Positions 8,374 through 17,297 of a DNA stretch of 64,000 nt are shown here, in pieces; position 1 is the first letter of the stretch; every line of letters begins with the position of its first letter. The notes beneath the pieces are model-generated. The model was not told where the DNA came from. It made no database searches and worked only from the letters and a program-made list of their open reading frames with translations. Source of the stretch: an uncultured Desulfovibrionaceae bacterium (GTDB lineage Bacteria > Desulfobacterota > Desulfovibrionia > Desulfovibrionales > Desulfovibrionaceae). Made by a program: the position numbers and the translations under genes. The stretch spans positions 60,445-124,444 of the forward strand of contig CALUZB010000003.1 in NCBI GenBank assembly GCA_944325195.1, read 5' to 3'.

Positions 8374-9918
8374 TCAGGTGCTGAAATAATGTTCCAGGGC
8401 CCGGGCCAAGCCGTGCAAAGTGTACTCATTAGGTTGCAGTGTACAGCTTAGACCGTATTTTTTCAAGCATTCCGCAGTGATCGGGCCAATGCAGGCAAAA
8501 CATATATTCTTATCCCGGAATGCCTCAGGTGGGGTTAATTTAAAAAAGTTGTCCACAGCCGATGCAGAACAGAAAGTCACGGCGTCAAGCTTTTGGTTCT
8601 TCAAAGCGCTGTTCATGTTCTGTAAGCCGGCCCTGTACACCGCCTCTGAAGGTAAAATCGTATCGTACAGGCTGAGTGTCTCCACCTGGATACCTGCGGC
8701 ACGAAGAACATTCTCCAAGGCCGGGCGGTATAAATTGCCGCGCAGGATCAATACCGGCTTGGGGGCTTTGCCTGAGGGAGATGAACTTATGCGTTCACGC
8801 AAGCCGCACGCCAATTCTTCAGCTACATAGATATCCGGCACAAAGTCCGGTATGATACAACATTCCTGAAGCGCCGCCGCTGTGCCCGGGCCGATTGCCG
8901 CAATGCTTACTGGGCCTAAAATGCGGCTGTCCAAACCGTTTGCCGCCAGCATATTCCAGAAAACCCTTACTCCGTTAGCGGAAGTGAACACCAACCAGGA
9001 ATAGCTGCCTATTTGAGCCAGGGTATGCAGCAACGGCGCATGGTCTGCAGTCGGTTTAATTTCTATAACAGGCAATTCCAGAGGAACAGCGCCCATTGCG
9101 CAGAGCAGGTTGGATAGTTCTCCAGCCTGGGCCGGGCTTCTGGTTACTGCGATTGTGCGGTTGAATAAAGGCTTGCGCTCAAACCAGGATGGCCTGCAAC
9201 CAAGCCCGGCGACCTGTCCGATAATCAGCACTACCGGGGCTGTCAACTCAGCCTTTGCCGCTTCGGCCGCTATGTCCGCCAAGTTCCCCACAACCTTGCG
9301 TTGGCAGCCAAGCGTTCCCCATTCCACTGCTGCCGCTGGAGTGGCCCTGGGAAGTCCGGCCGCCGATATTCGGTTGCAAATCTCTTCAAGTCGCGCCATT
9401 CCCATCAGCACGACCAGGGTATCCGCACTTTGCGCCAAGCCGCTCCAATCCGGTTCGGGGTTGTCTGCACCTGCTTGCCCGGTAACCAACGCAACTGAAG
9501 ACGCTAGGTCTCTATGGGTTAAAGGAATGCCGGCATAGGCCGGTACGGCCCATGCAGAACTCACTCCAGGCACGATCTCGAATTCAAGCTCCGCCTCGAT
9601 CAGAGCCTCCATTTCTTCGCCGCCGCGGCCGAATAAAAATGGATCACCGCCTTTAAGCCGCACCACACTGCCACTGGTTTCCGCCGCTTGCCGCCCTGCC
9701 TGCACCAACAAGGCATTGATTTCAGCTTGCGACAGAGTGTGTTTGCCTGACTGTTTTCCTGCATAAATTAATCTGGCCTCAGGTTTTGTGTGGTTGAGCA
9801 AACCCTCGGCAACCAGGTGATCATAAATAACCACATCAGCTTGAGTAAGCAGATGCAGCCCTTTAACTGTTATCAGGCCCGCATCGCCCGGGCCGGCTCC
9901 TATTAAATAAACACTCAC
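8374..9918 (-). CDS. cobA-hemD: Fused uroporphyrinogen-III C-methyltransferase / uroporphyrinogen-III synthase
   Basis: Bifunctional enzyme at the start of the siroheme, cobalamin and heme d1 branch. Residues 1 to about 240 are the SAM-dependent methyltransferase (GAGPGDAGLITVKG at 7-20; VVRLKGGDPFLFGRGGEE near 80-97; PGVSSAWAVPAYAGIPLTHR near 118-137). Residues about 250-514 are uroporphyrinogen-III synthase (the NRTIAVTRS start, LVFTSANGV and an AIGPGTA loop). One protein therefore closes uroporphyrinogen III and makes precorrin-2. This fusion is known from Desulfovibrio. hemW lies 272 nt upstream and cobS is elsewhere in the window. Confidence 0.93.
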   Translation of the reverse strand: MSVYLIGAGPGDAGLITVKGLHLLTQADVVIYDHLVAEGLLNHTKPEARLIYAGKQSGKHTLSQAEINALLVQAGRQAAETSGSVVRLKGGDPFLFGRGGEEMEALIEAELEFEIVPGVSSAWAVPAYAGIPLTHRDLASSVALVTGQAGADNPEPDWSGLAQSADTLVVLMGMARLEEICNRISAAGLPRATPAAAVEWGTLGCQRKVVGNLADIAAEAAKAELTAPVVLIIGQVAGLGCRPSWFERKPLFNRTIAVTRSPAQAGELSNLLCAMGAVPLELPVIEIKPTADHAPLLHTLAQIGSYSWLVFTSANGVRVFWNMLAANGLDSRILGPVSIAAIGPGTAAALQECCIIPDFVPDIYVAEELACGLRERISSSPSGKAPKPVLILRGNLYRPALENVLRAAGIQVETLSLYDTILPSEAVYRAGLQNMNSALKNQKLDAVTFCSASAVDNFFKLTPPEAFRDKNICFACIGPITAECLKKYGLSCTLQPNEYTLHGLARALEHYFST

Positions 9919-10190
9919 TTTGTTACCTTATGGAAGGACTGAACGGTTCATGCTTGTACCAGGATAGTTACACCTCTGCTTAACAGCCGACAAGCCCTTG
10001 CTTCTGGCTGGAGAGATGAATACGTTTGAATTTCAAGTTAAACACCTCTGGTGGACGTGGGCGGTAATCTGTACGGGCGGTATGAGTAACCGCGTCAGTC
10101 GCAAGGATATTGCAGCCGACGCTATGCCTTTCCTGCTGTGCCTTAAAAGGGCAGAACCATGCTTGCAGCCGCACGTATATATAAGTTAAG

Positions 10191-11423
10191 TTAATTTGCT
10201 CCAGGAAGTACATCGTAAGGAAATCCTGATTCAGGAGTGGGCTGTTCTAATTCTGCTCTGCCGGATTTCGGTTGAGGTAACCGCTCGAATAAATTACAGA
10301 TAATGGTGTTGGAAATCAACATCCCTTTGCGGGTTAATGCTAAATTTCCGTTGCGAATGCGAACCAGACCTTTATTGTGCAGAGCAGTGATAAATGCTTG
10401 ATGCTCATCAAAGAAATTTCTTCCGGTAAGTTTGCGATAAGTACCAGCAGAAAATCCTTTCCGGGTACGTAATGCAAGCATGATGTTTTCCATGAGTTTG
10501 GTATGGGCAGATAATATTTCCAATTCGCCAAAGCCACTGCCGGGAACTTTTTTCTGGTTGAGCATCTGCAGATAATCACCAAGCCGGTTTGGGTTGGTCA
10601 GGCGATATTCCCGCAGGGTGGACACGGCGCCGGGGCCAAGGCCCAGATAGTCTTCACCTGCCCAATATCCAAGATTATGTTTGCACTGATAGCCGATTTT
10701 TGCGAAATTCGAAATTTCATATTGCAGATATCCGGCTTCTTCCAGAATATCCGCTCCATCCAGGAACATGTGTTCAAGTTCTTTTTCATCGCAGAAGTTG
10801 ATCTTCCCTTCAGCGTGCCAGACCTGAAAGGGGGTTCCTGCTTCCAGGCTCAGCCCATACGCTGAAATGTGTTCAGGGCGCAACTGACCGATAACTTCCT
10901 GTAATTCCAGTTTCCATTTGCGCAGCCTCTGCTCCGGCACTCCCCACATCAGATCCAGGTTGATATTTTTAAATCCGGCCTCACGCGCCTGATATAGGGC
11001 CTGTATGGCATCGGAAACTGAATGGGGGCGGTTCATCAGACGCAGCATCTGATCATCAAGGCTCTGTATCCCCATACTCAGACGGTTAACTCCGGCTCGC
11101 AGCAACTGCATGTAGTAGCTTGTTCCCCGCCCGCTTTGAGGGTTAACCTCAATGCTTATTTCTGCATCGGGTGCAACTGTAAAATTACGATACACTGTAT
11201 CAAGCAAAGTGTTTACAGCGTCGGCCGGTAGGATACTTGGGGTTCCGCCCCCGATGAATATTGTCGAAACGCTCCGCTTCCCCAAACGCTCGGACCACAA
11301 CGCTGTTTCAGCCAGTAATCCGCTCAGATATTGCTGGATTTCTCCAGAAGCAGCTACCCAAGAGTTAAATGCGCAGTAGTGGCATTTGCTTTTACAAAAA
11401 GGGACATGAATGTAAATCAGCAT
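10191..11423 (-). CDS. hemW: Radical SAM heme chaperone HemW-like protein
   Basis: Member of the oxygen-independent coproporphyrinogen oxidase-like group. Starting at 11423 the protein begins MLIYIHVPFCKSKCHYCAF; the CxxxCxxC cluster followed by Ala-Phe rather than Cys is typical of HemW (heme chaperone) rather than HemN. The SAM-binding GGGTPS motif follows, then NPQSGRGTSYY and the HemN C-terminal winged domain (GLVRIRNGNLALTRKG). The frame extends upstream to 11537, but that part lies inside queH and does not match the family. The chosen start overlaps the queH stop by 7 nt, so the two are coupled. Confidence 0.85.
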   Translation of the reverse strand: MLIYIHVPFCKSKCHYCAFNSWVAASGEIQQYLSGLLAETALWSERLGKRSVSTIFIGGGTPSILPADAVNTLLDTVYRNFTVAPDAEISIEVNPQSGRGTSYYMQLLRAGVNRLSMGIQSLDDQMLRLMNRPHSVSDAIQALYQAREAGFKNINLDLMWGVPEQRLRKWKLELQEVIGQLRPEHISAYGLSLEAGTPFQVWHAEGKINFCDEKELEHMFLDGADILEEAGYLQYEISNFAKIGYQCKHNLGYWAGEDYLGLGPGAVSTLREYRLTNPNRLGDYLQMLNQKKVPGSGFGELEILSAHTKLMENIMLALRTRKGFSAGTYRKLTGRNFFDEHQAFITALHNKGLVRIRNGNLALTRKGMLISNTIICNLFERLPQPKSGRAELEQPTPESGFPYDVLPGAN

Positions 11424-12028
11424 TCCTGTACCTGAACAGGTTGGGAAAGGGCGGTATCTGTGGCTGCTTGGGCTGTAAGATAGCGTTCCGCTTCGCTGAA
11501 CAGGCAGCCGCAGTACTGTTGTCTGTAAACGCCCCATTTCTTAGACAGGGTAATTCCCCGACTCCAACCGGTTCTGAAATCTTCATAATGAAATTGGAGT
11601 CCGGTTGGGGATACTTCTCTGCAGACTGCCTCCCCAATCGCTTTTATAGAAGTATGTTTCTGATACCGCGAATACAGCAGGCTGCTTGAAATTAAATGGA
11701 AGCCGTTTTGTTGTGCAAATTCAGCCAGTTTCAGCAGGCGCAACCGATAGCAAAAGAGACAGCGGTTATGTTCCCTGTTTGCTACAAGCCGGAAAAAGGC
11801 TTTAGGTTCATATTCTACAGCAGGCCCGCCGCAGTCGGCAAACAGCAAAGGGAAGCCTAGCTTATCCGCTACCTGTAAGGCCCCCTCCCGTCGCTTTAAA
11901 TATTCCTGACTGGGATGAATATTCGGATTGTAAAATAATCCGGTCACCGCATATCCTTGCGCCTGAAGACGCTCAACGCAGGTTATTGCGCACGGTCCGC
12001 AACAAATATGCAAGAGAATTTTATTCAT
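11417..12028 (-). CDS. queH: Epoxyqueuosine reductase QueH
   Basis: Last step of queuosine synthesis in tRNA: reduces epoxyqueuosine to queuosine. 203 residues, the DUF208 family. The metal and redox cysteines are present: HICCGPCA near the N-terminus, CLFCYRLR at about 96-103 and QQYCGCLFS near 179-187. Other family marks are YNPNIHP and the YSRYQKHTSI segment. Overlaps the start of hemW by 7 nt. There is no promoter I can place in the 307-nt gap upstream. Confidence 0.93.
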   Translation of the reverse strand: MNKILLHICCGPCAITCVERLQAQGYAVTGLFYNPNIHPSQEYLKRREGALQVADKLGFPLLFADCGGPAVEYEPKAFFRLVANREHNRCLFCYRLRLLKLAEFAQQNGFHLISSSLLYSRYQKHTSIKAIGEAVCREVSPTGLQFHYEDFRTGWSRGITLSKKWGVYRQQYCGCLFSEAERYLTAQAATDTALSQPVQVQEC

Positions 12029-12335
12029 GAGAAAGCTCTTTGCATCAACTTAACAGAGTATTTTCAGATTATAAGTTATATTTAATCATTACGCTGCTGT
12101 TTCGTTTGGAATGCAGTTTTTCCACAAGCCAAACGGTGCTGGCATTGCACAGGCGAGCGCCAGTTACAACGGCTCCAGGTGCAAGCATATTCAATCTTGA
12201 GAATCAATCCCCAATACCAAGCTGCTCAGGGCGGTGTTTTATCAGCAATCCAGGACAATTGTGCTTTGATGAGTGTAACGGCATCCGGCAAACCGTTTAA
12301 AACCATGCGGTTTTATGTTTTTAAGAGGTGATTAC
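12029..12335. other. Intergenic, 307 nt between queH and the AICAR transformylase gene
   Basis: No gene is supported; an 86-codon open frame on the plus strand has no ribosome binding site or family features. A short stem (AAAACC with GGTTTT, about 12298-12313) just after the AICAR transformylase stop codon may help termination on the minus strand, but it is weak. Confidence 0.4.
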
Positions 12336-13619
12336 TTAGTGTTTAAAAGACCGTTGACCGGTGAAAACCATACTAACCTGTGGGCTTGCTTCATTAACCG
12401 CTTCTATGACCTCAAAGTCGCGCAGTGAGCCGCCTGGTTGGGCGATTGCAACAATTCCTTCAGCTATTGCTGTGTCCACTCCGTCCCGGAAGGGGAAAAA
12501 ACCGTCGGATACCATTACGGAACCGGGCAGGCCGCCATGAGCCTCGCGAGCGGCGGCGATTATGTCCTCATATCTGGAGCGTAAGGCTGTATCATTAAGA
12601 GCCGCGCGCTTCAGTTCGTAAATTGACTGGCCGAATTCCTTGAAGGAAAGAGTGTCTGCGAACTTTGTATAGGCTTTGTGAATGCTTAACTCAACGCAGC
12701 CTACACGGTCCTGTTCCCCGGCACCGATAGCGACGGTTGCACCGTTTTTGGCAAAAACGATTGAATTTGAAGTTACTCCGGCTTCCACTGACCAGGCGAA
12801 AATCAAGTCATCGGCTTCCTGAGCAGTGGGAGCTCTGGCAATGACCACATTACCGTCTTTTTCCGCTTTGGCCGGCAAGAAGTCCGCTACTGAGCGAATG
12901 CGTGAAAGAAACGACTTCTGAATAATTATTCCGCCGTCCATAAGTGATTTGATATCCAACCAGGAATACTCCGCAAGTTCATTTAGTCTGGCCAGACCGG
13001 GGATGCGCAAAATGCGCAGATTTTTGCGCTTAGTCAAGATGTCCAGGACACCTTCCTCAAATTCAGGGGCTGCCACTACTTCGAAATATGAGCTGTTTAC
13101 TAATTCGGCTGCTTCCAAGGTGAATGGAGCATTCACCACCACAGCGCCGCCAAATGAGGCGATGCGGTCACTTTCATAGGCTTTTTGCAAGGCCAGCCCC
13201 AGCCCGCCTTCAGCGTGGTCAGCCCATGCTGCTCCACACGGGTTATTATGCTTAATAATTAAAGCAGCGGGTTTGGCGCTTAAATATTGCAGGATATTGG
13301 CCCCATTATCAACATCAGTGAAATTGGTCTTGCCCGGGTGCTTGCCTGCTTGCAACATGTGTTCTTCATTCAATGCGGATACAAGCCCTTGCCCGGGCCC
13401 GCGATAGCGAATGCCATCGAGTTCCAGTTCACCTGCAGTAAATTCATAGAGAGCCGCCGGTTGGTCGGGGTTCTCGCCATAACGCAGCCCCTTAGTTTCT
13501 CCTCCGATAGTCCACGAACGCTTTTTATAAACCAGTTCGGTTTGCCCCAAAACAATTTTCAGGTCTTCCGGGAAGGAATCTGCATTGATTGTCCGGTACA
13601 TGTCTTTCAAATTGCTCAT
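12336..13619 (-). CDS. AICAR transformylase (PurH-type, lacking the IMP cyclohydrolase domain)
   Basis: Formylates AICAR with 10-formyl-THF in the ninth step of purine synthesis. The 427-residue protein covers only the AICARFT half of PurH: LRYGENPDQPAALY near 45-58, the catalytic IKHNNPCGAA near 122-131 and SDGFFPFRDGVD near 362-373. The N-terminal MGS-like cyclohydrolase domain of bacterial PurH is absent, so ring closure to IMP must come from another gene. Stand-alone forms like this are known in Desulfovibrio and some archaea. It lies downstream of the atp cluster, separated by that cluster's terminator. Confidence 0.9.
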   Translation of the reverse strand: MSNLKDMYRTINADSFPEDLKIVLGQTELVYKKRSWTIGGETKGLRYGENPDQPAALYEFTAGELELDGIRYRGPGQGLVSALNEEHMLQAGKHPGKTNFTDVDNGANILQYLSAKPAALIIKHNNPCGAAWADHAEGGLGLALQKAYESDRIASFGGAVVVNAPFTLEAAELVNSSYFEVVAAPEFEEGVLDILTKRKNLRILRIPGLARLNELAEYSWLDIKSLMDGGIIIQKSFLSRIRSVADFLPAKAEKDGNVVIARAPTAQEADDLIFAWSVEAGVTSNSIVFAKNGATVAIGAGEQDRVGCVELSIHKAYTKFADTLSFKEFGQSIYELKRAALNDTALRSRYEDIIAAAREAHGGLPGSVMVSDGFFPFRDGVDTAIAEGIVAIAQPGGSLRDFEVIEAVNEASPQVSMVFTGQRSFKH

Positions 13620-13686
13620 TCGCTGCTCCTGAAGTGTATTGACCTGAGTTTACAATTAATTTTTAGTTTCAGCCAGTGCTTGTTCG

Positions 13687-13723
13687 AAAAAAAAGCCGCC
13701 TTGCACTTTTTATGCAAGGCGGC
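13687..13723 (-). terminator. Rho-independent terminator of the atpZIBE operon
   Basis: An 11-bp perfect stem (GCCGCCTTGCA with TGCAAGGCGGC, 13695-13705 and 13713-13723) with a short loop, followed on the minus strand by eight T residues. It starts 17 nt after the atpE stop codon. Confidence 0.92.
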
Positions 13724-13739
13724 TTGCCGTAATTTTTAT

Positions 13740-14081
13740 TTATCCTGCAAGCGGGTTGGCATAAAGCAGAATCAGGTTGATAACCAAGGTATAAATGGCC
13801 AAAGATTCGATCAGGGCCAAACCAAGCAGTAAAAGAACGAACAAACGTCCGCCAAGTTCGGGGTTGCGGGCAGTTGCAACGCAGGTACCGGCCACAGCCG
13901 CACCCATGCCCACACCGCAGCCGCCACAGGCGGCGCCCATGCCGATGGCTACACCGGCGCAAATTAAGCCGATATCCATTATGGTCGACGTTGCACCCGC
14001 ATCTGCAGTTTGAGCCATGGCAGTGGTGCCGATAACAAGCACAGTCAGAATAGCCAGAGCAGATATAACAATTTTACGCAT
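13740..14081 (-). CDS. atpE: ATP synthase subunit c with signal-peptide-like N-terminus
   Basis: Proteolipid of the Fo rotor ring. Start at 14081 is supported by GAGGAG 8 nt upstream; 113 residues. The first 24 or so residues (MRKIVISALAILTVLVIG...AMA) form a cleavable-looking signal segment, a feature seen in some deltaproteobacterial c subunits. Two membrane helices follow, joined by the polar loop ARNPE. The ion-carrying Glu is E92 in ALIESLAIY. The position that is Gln in sodium-binding c subunits is Met here (M59), which points to protons. There is a CxxC pair (C52, C55) in the first helix, which is uncommon. Last gene of the cluster. Confidence 0.9.
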   Translation of the reverse strand: MRKIVISALAILTVLVIGTTAMAQTADAGATSTIMDIGLICAGVAIGMGAACGGCGVGMGAAVAGTCVATARNPELGGRLFVLLLLGLALIESLAIYTLVINLILLYANPLAG

Positions 14082-14167
14082 AAAAAGCACTCCTCATTAG
14101 AGTTATATATTTTGGTCAGATGACCATTCCCTGTTTTTTAGCAGTTCTCCAACAAGACGGCACGACT

Positions 14168-14860
14168 TTAATGGGCTTCTTCAAGCGAGCCTTGAATATA
14201 AATCATGCTGAGCAGGAAGAACACAAACGCCTGCAAGATCTTAACAAAGAAGAATAAGAACATCAGCGGCAAGGTCCCGAAGATTGGGGCCAGCATCATC
14301 ACAACCAACAACACCAGTTCTTCCCCCTTAATATTGCCGAAAAGTCGCAAGGTAAGCGAAAGCGGACGCGCGCAATGGTTGATGATTTCAATCGGGAACA
14401 TAAAGGGGGCAAGCACTTTAACCGGCCCGCAGAAATGCTTCAGGTAGGCGATGCCGTGGTAGCGGAAGCCGACGGCATGGTAGAAGAAAAACACCAAAAG
14501 CGCCATGCCGACGTTGGTGTTTAAATTCGCAGTAGGTGCATCGAACAAGGGCAACAACCCCATCAGGTTCAGGGTCAGAATATAGATGAATAACACACCA
14601 AGCAGTGGGAAGAATTTACGTCCAAAATTATTGCCCAGGTTTTCAACAGCAAAATCTTCCAAAGGCTGAATCATGCTTTCCCAGAAATTTTGAAGCTGCC
14701 CGGGAACCATGGAAAGGCGTTTACGCACAATTAACGCCAGAATAAACAACACAGCCATGCCGATCCAAGTATAGAAGATGTGCGATGTATGCAGCTCTTT
14801 GCCAAAGATAGTGGCAGTATCTAAATGGAGTAAAATCGAAAGTAGCACTGGCTCATGCAT
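14168..14860 (-). CDS. atpB: ATP synthase subunit a
   Basis: Stator membrane subunit forming the proton half-channels. 230 residues with five or six hydrophobic segments. The essential Arg facing the c ring is in SLTLRLFGNIKGEE near residues 148-161, and the family FPIEIINH segment precedes it. AAGGAGG lies 7 nt before the ATG. Gene order atpZ, atpI, atpB, atpE on the minus strand; the F1 genes are not in this window, as is usual in Desulfovibrio where Fo and F1 sets are apart. Confidence 0.94.
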   Translation of the reverse strand: MHEPVLLSILLHLDTATIFGKELHTSHIFYTWIGMAVLFILALIVRKRLSMVPGQLQNFWESMIQPLEDFAVENLGNNFGRKFFPLLGVLFIYILTLNLMGLLPLFDAPTANLNTNVGMALLVFFFYHAVGFRYHGIAYLKHFCGPVKVLAPFMFPIEIINHCARPLSLTLRLFGNIKGEELVLLVVMMLAPIFGTLPLMFLFFFVKILQAFVFFLLSMIYIQGSLEEAH

Positions 14861-14862
14861 GT

Positions 14863-15333
14863 CTAGGCCTCCTTGGATTTAAGCAGATGCAGCTTTGTCA
14901 AACCAAAAATAACGGCAGTGCCTGCGCTCAAAGAAAGCCCGATCAGCAATGCGGGGATAGGAGCCTTGAGCCAGGCGATAAACACAAATAAAATAATAGC
15001 TGTAATAAACAGACGCAGGTAAAAACCGAGCAGCATACCGACAACATTACCGCGGCTGAATCCACTTGGAAAAAAGCTTTGGAGCTTTTGGGCCACAAGA
15101 TAAAAGTTGGAAACAGCAACCGCAGCTCCCAGCCCAACCCAAAGCAGCCATTGCGTGTACCAACACAGGAGGAGACCCGAAAAAATCAAAACAACCACAG
15201 ACAATATCTGCACAGCCAACAAAAAACGGGCAGCCGGGTTGGAAAAGCCGTGTCTGAACAGCCAAGCTTCCACTCTGAAACGAATTTTAGCAAGCATGCT
15301 CTCAGGATAAAGCATATTTTTCTGCATAGTCAT
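14863..15333 (-). CDS. atpI: ATP synthase subunit I
   Basis: Small membrane protein of about 156 residues with four hydrophobic helices (about 35-55, 60-80, 100-120 and 130-150), the usual make-up of the AtpI family that helps assemble the c ring. The ORF can be read from a TTG at 15336; the adjacent ATG at 15333 is the better start. It begins 9 nt after atpZ and ends 2 nt before atpB, so the genes are tightly coupled. Identification rests on size, topology and position as much as on sequence. Confidence 0.75.
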   Translation of the reverse strand: MTMQKNMLYPESMLAKIRFRVEAWLFRHGFSNPAARFLLAVQILSVVVLIFSGLLLCWYTQWLLWVGLGAAVAVSNFYLVAQKLQSFFPSGFSRGNVVGMLLGFYLRLFITAIILFVFIAWLKAPIPALLIGLSLSAGTAVIFGLTKLHLLKSKEA

Positions 15334-15342
15334 CAATAAAGT

Positions 15343-15747
15343 TCACTTACGCCCTGGTGGGGTGTCATAATTTTTGTCAGGAGCATTTTGATTTTGCTGA
15401 GTTTTCGAACTATCTGCCGGAGGCCCTGTTTTTATTTCGGTGTTTGTGAGATCCGGATTTGCAGCAAATTCAGCAGCCCGACGTTCTTCATCCATTTTAT
15501 CCTGGAAGTGCATCAGCTTTTTGCCTTGGACAATCAGGTTTTTAAACCCGGCAACTATTCCCACTCCAAGAAAAAGAATAGTCAGCCAAGGCCTGGAGCC
15601 GAAAAAGTCATCTAAAAAATAACCAATGCCAAACCCTATAAAAACTGCTACTACCATGTGCAAACCTATTACACTGGCAGTGGAAACAGCTCGTCCCATC
15701 GGGCTTCCAAGGTTGGTCTTTCGGGATTTAAACCAATTGTCAAGCAT
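15343..15747 (-). CDS. atpZ: AtpZ/AtpI-like membrane protein
   Basis: 134 residues. Two membrane helices (about 24-46 and 53-70) frame the short motif GFGIGYFLDDFFGS, which marks the AtpZ family found at the head of atp operons and linked to assembly or Mg2+/Ca2+ handling by the synthase. The tail after residue 80 is charged and Pro/Asn-rich and probably disordered. AAGGAGA sits close to the ATG. First gene of the Fo cluster; the promoter is likely in the 87-nt gap to waaA. Confidence 0.82.
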   Translation of the reverse strand: MLDNWFKSRKTNLGSPMGRAVSTASVIGLHMVVAVFIGFGIGYFLDDFFGSRPWLTILFLGVGIVAGFKNLIVQGKKLMHFQDKMDEERRAAEFAANPDLTNTEIKTGPPADSSKTQQNQNAPDKNYDTPPGRK

Positions 15748-15834
15748 AGTTCTCCTTCCGAATCAGCCAACGCTCACTTTGAACATTACCACCCGTCATG
15801 CCGGGGGTCAATGGGTTTGGACTTTTAAATTGGA

Positions 15835-17208
15835 TCAGAGTCTGTCGCCGGCAGCCGGAAATGTAAAAACCATTTCCGCAGCTTGCCGTGTTCCACCTTG
15901 TCTTGCTTTTACCAATTGGAAAAATTCTTCCTTGAGCAGGTGCTTGGGTTTTGGATTTGTCAGCTCTGTTGCCAGAGCCACAGCCAATTCATCGGCATTC
16001 TTCACATGTTTAAGCATATTTAGAATAGGCCCGCCAGCCCAGGTGAAATTACTGATGTACGGCCCTACGCAAGGCTGTACTCCTGCTCCCAGAGCTTCCA
16101 GAAAATTTTGCCCGCCCAAATCCACCAGGCTTCCCCCCACATATGCAGTTGAAGCTTCAGCATATAACTGTTTCAGTTCGCCGAACTTATCCCAGACCAA
16201 TACTTCATCGGTTTTGGAAAAGGAGTTCAGGACTTCCCGGGGCGAGGCGTTACAGTCTGACTGAAGTTGACTGCGCAAAATACAGTTTAGCCCGGTCCGG
16301 CGGACTTCCCGTTGCCAAATATCTGCATGATGCAGATGGCGCGGGGCCAATACCGCCAAAGATGTGGGACAGCTTGCTTTAAAGAGCTTGATTGCTTTTG
16401 CAACCTGTCGAGCTTCTTGGCGGCGCACGGAAGCGAACAGCGCAATCGGTAATTGCGCGCGTTTGTGCCCGGTCTTTTCGGATTGTTCGCCAGGGGGGCT
16501 GTCTTTTTCCGTATCGATCAGATCAAACTTGATGTTGGGCATCAGTCCCACACATTCTTCAGTAAACAGCCGGGCGAAACGTTCGGCGTCGGACTGGCTT
16601 ACAGCCAGGATTTTGTCGGGCGCCAGGAGTGACCGGAATGAGGCGGGAAGTTTTAAATAGCCGGACAGGCTTTTGGGAGTAATCCGTCCATTAACCAGCA
16701 GCACCGGCACACCGGCCTGCTTTGCCGCTCCAAGCAGGCCGGGCCAGAGTTCTGTTTCCAGCAGCACTATCCGGCAAGGCTTAGCCAAAGTAATTGCCCT
16801 GCTCATCAAATCAGGTTCATCCAGGGGGAAAAATTGCGGTGTGAACTCCCCCCGACTCCAGGAGCCCTGAGTTTGAAAACGCTCCAACACGTCCATACCT
16901 TGCCGGGTACAGGTGCTTGCTAAAATCCGTAATTTGCCGGTTGGCGCAGTATCATTCCATTTTTGCAGAAGCAGGCGGGCAAGGCTCACAAGTAGGTAAG
17001 CCTCTCCGCCTGACGCGGCTTGAATCCAAATGGTGGCGCCGTCAAACGGCTGCACCCAATCAACAGGAACCAGCCGTTCACTCCAACCGTCCCGAAGTCG
17101 TTTGTTTCTGCTTAAAATCGGGCGGGCCAGACGCCAAGCCCTCTGATATAAGCGCGACAGAAATAGGGAGGTTAGGGGAAGCTCTTTCATTCCATGAACC
17201 TGTTCCAT
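15835..17208 (-). CDS. waaA: 3-deoxy-D-manno-octulosonic acid (Kdo) transferase
   Basis: Adds Kdo to lipid A at the inner membrane, the first step of the lipopolysaccharide core. 457 residues of GT-B fold. Family marks: WIQAASGGEAYL with the catalytic acidic residue near the N-terminus, PLDEPDLMSRAI, LLETELWPGLL, LVNGRITPKS, and the donor site near GGSLVDLGGQNFLEALGAG (about 374-392). An internal ATG at 17190 is an alternative start. The presence of waaA indicates an LPS-bearing outer membrane. A short AT-rich gap separates it from ddl. Confidence 0.92.
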   Translation of the reverse strand: MEQVHGMKELPLTSLFLSRLYQRAWRLARPILSRNKRLRDGWSERLVPVDWVQPFDGATIWIQAASGGEAYLLVSLARLLLQKWNDTAPTGKLRILASTCTRQGMDVLERFQTQGSWSRGEFTPQFFPLDEPDLMSRAITLAKPCRIVLLETELWPGLLGAAKQAGVPVLLVNGRITPKSLSGYLKLPASFRSLLAPDKILAVSQSDAERFARLFTEECVGLMPNIKFDLIDTEKDSPPGEQSEKTGHKRAQLPIALFASVRRQEARQVAKAIKLFKASCPTSLAVLAPRHLHHADIWQREVRRTGLNCILRSQLQSDCNASPREVLNSFSKTDEVLVWDKFGELKQLYAEASTAYVGGSLVDLGGQNFLEALGAGVQPCVGPYISNFTWAGGPILNMLKHVKNADELAVALATELTNPKPKHLLKEEFFQLVKARQGGTRQAAEMVFTFPAAGDRL

Positions 17209-17297
17209 ACAGATTAGAGCGTTGGCGATGCACTTATATTACTGCCATTAATTAAATTAAGGCTTTCCTTTGTTTAACATTCTACAAATTATTCGTG

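Noticed and set aside
9998..10189. 63-codon plus-strand ORF between cobA-hemD and hemW
   Set aside because: Antisense to its neighbours, no clear ribosome binding site, no domain.
11424..11537. N-terminal extension of HemW
   Set aside because: Lies within queH in another frame and has no similarity to the HemW start; the ATG at 11423 gives the canonical N-terminus.
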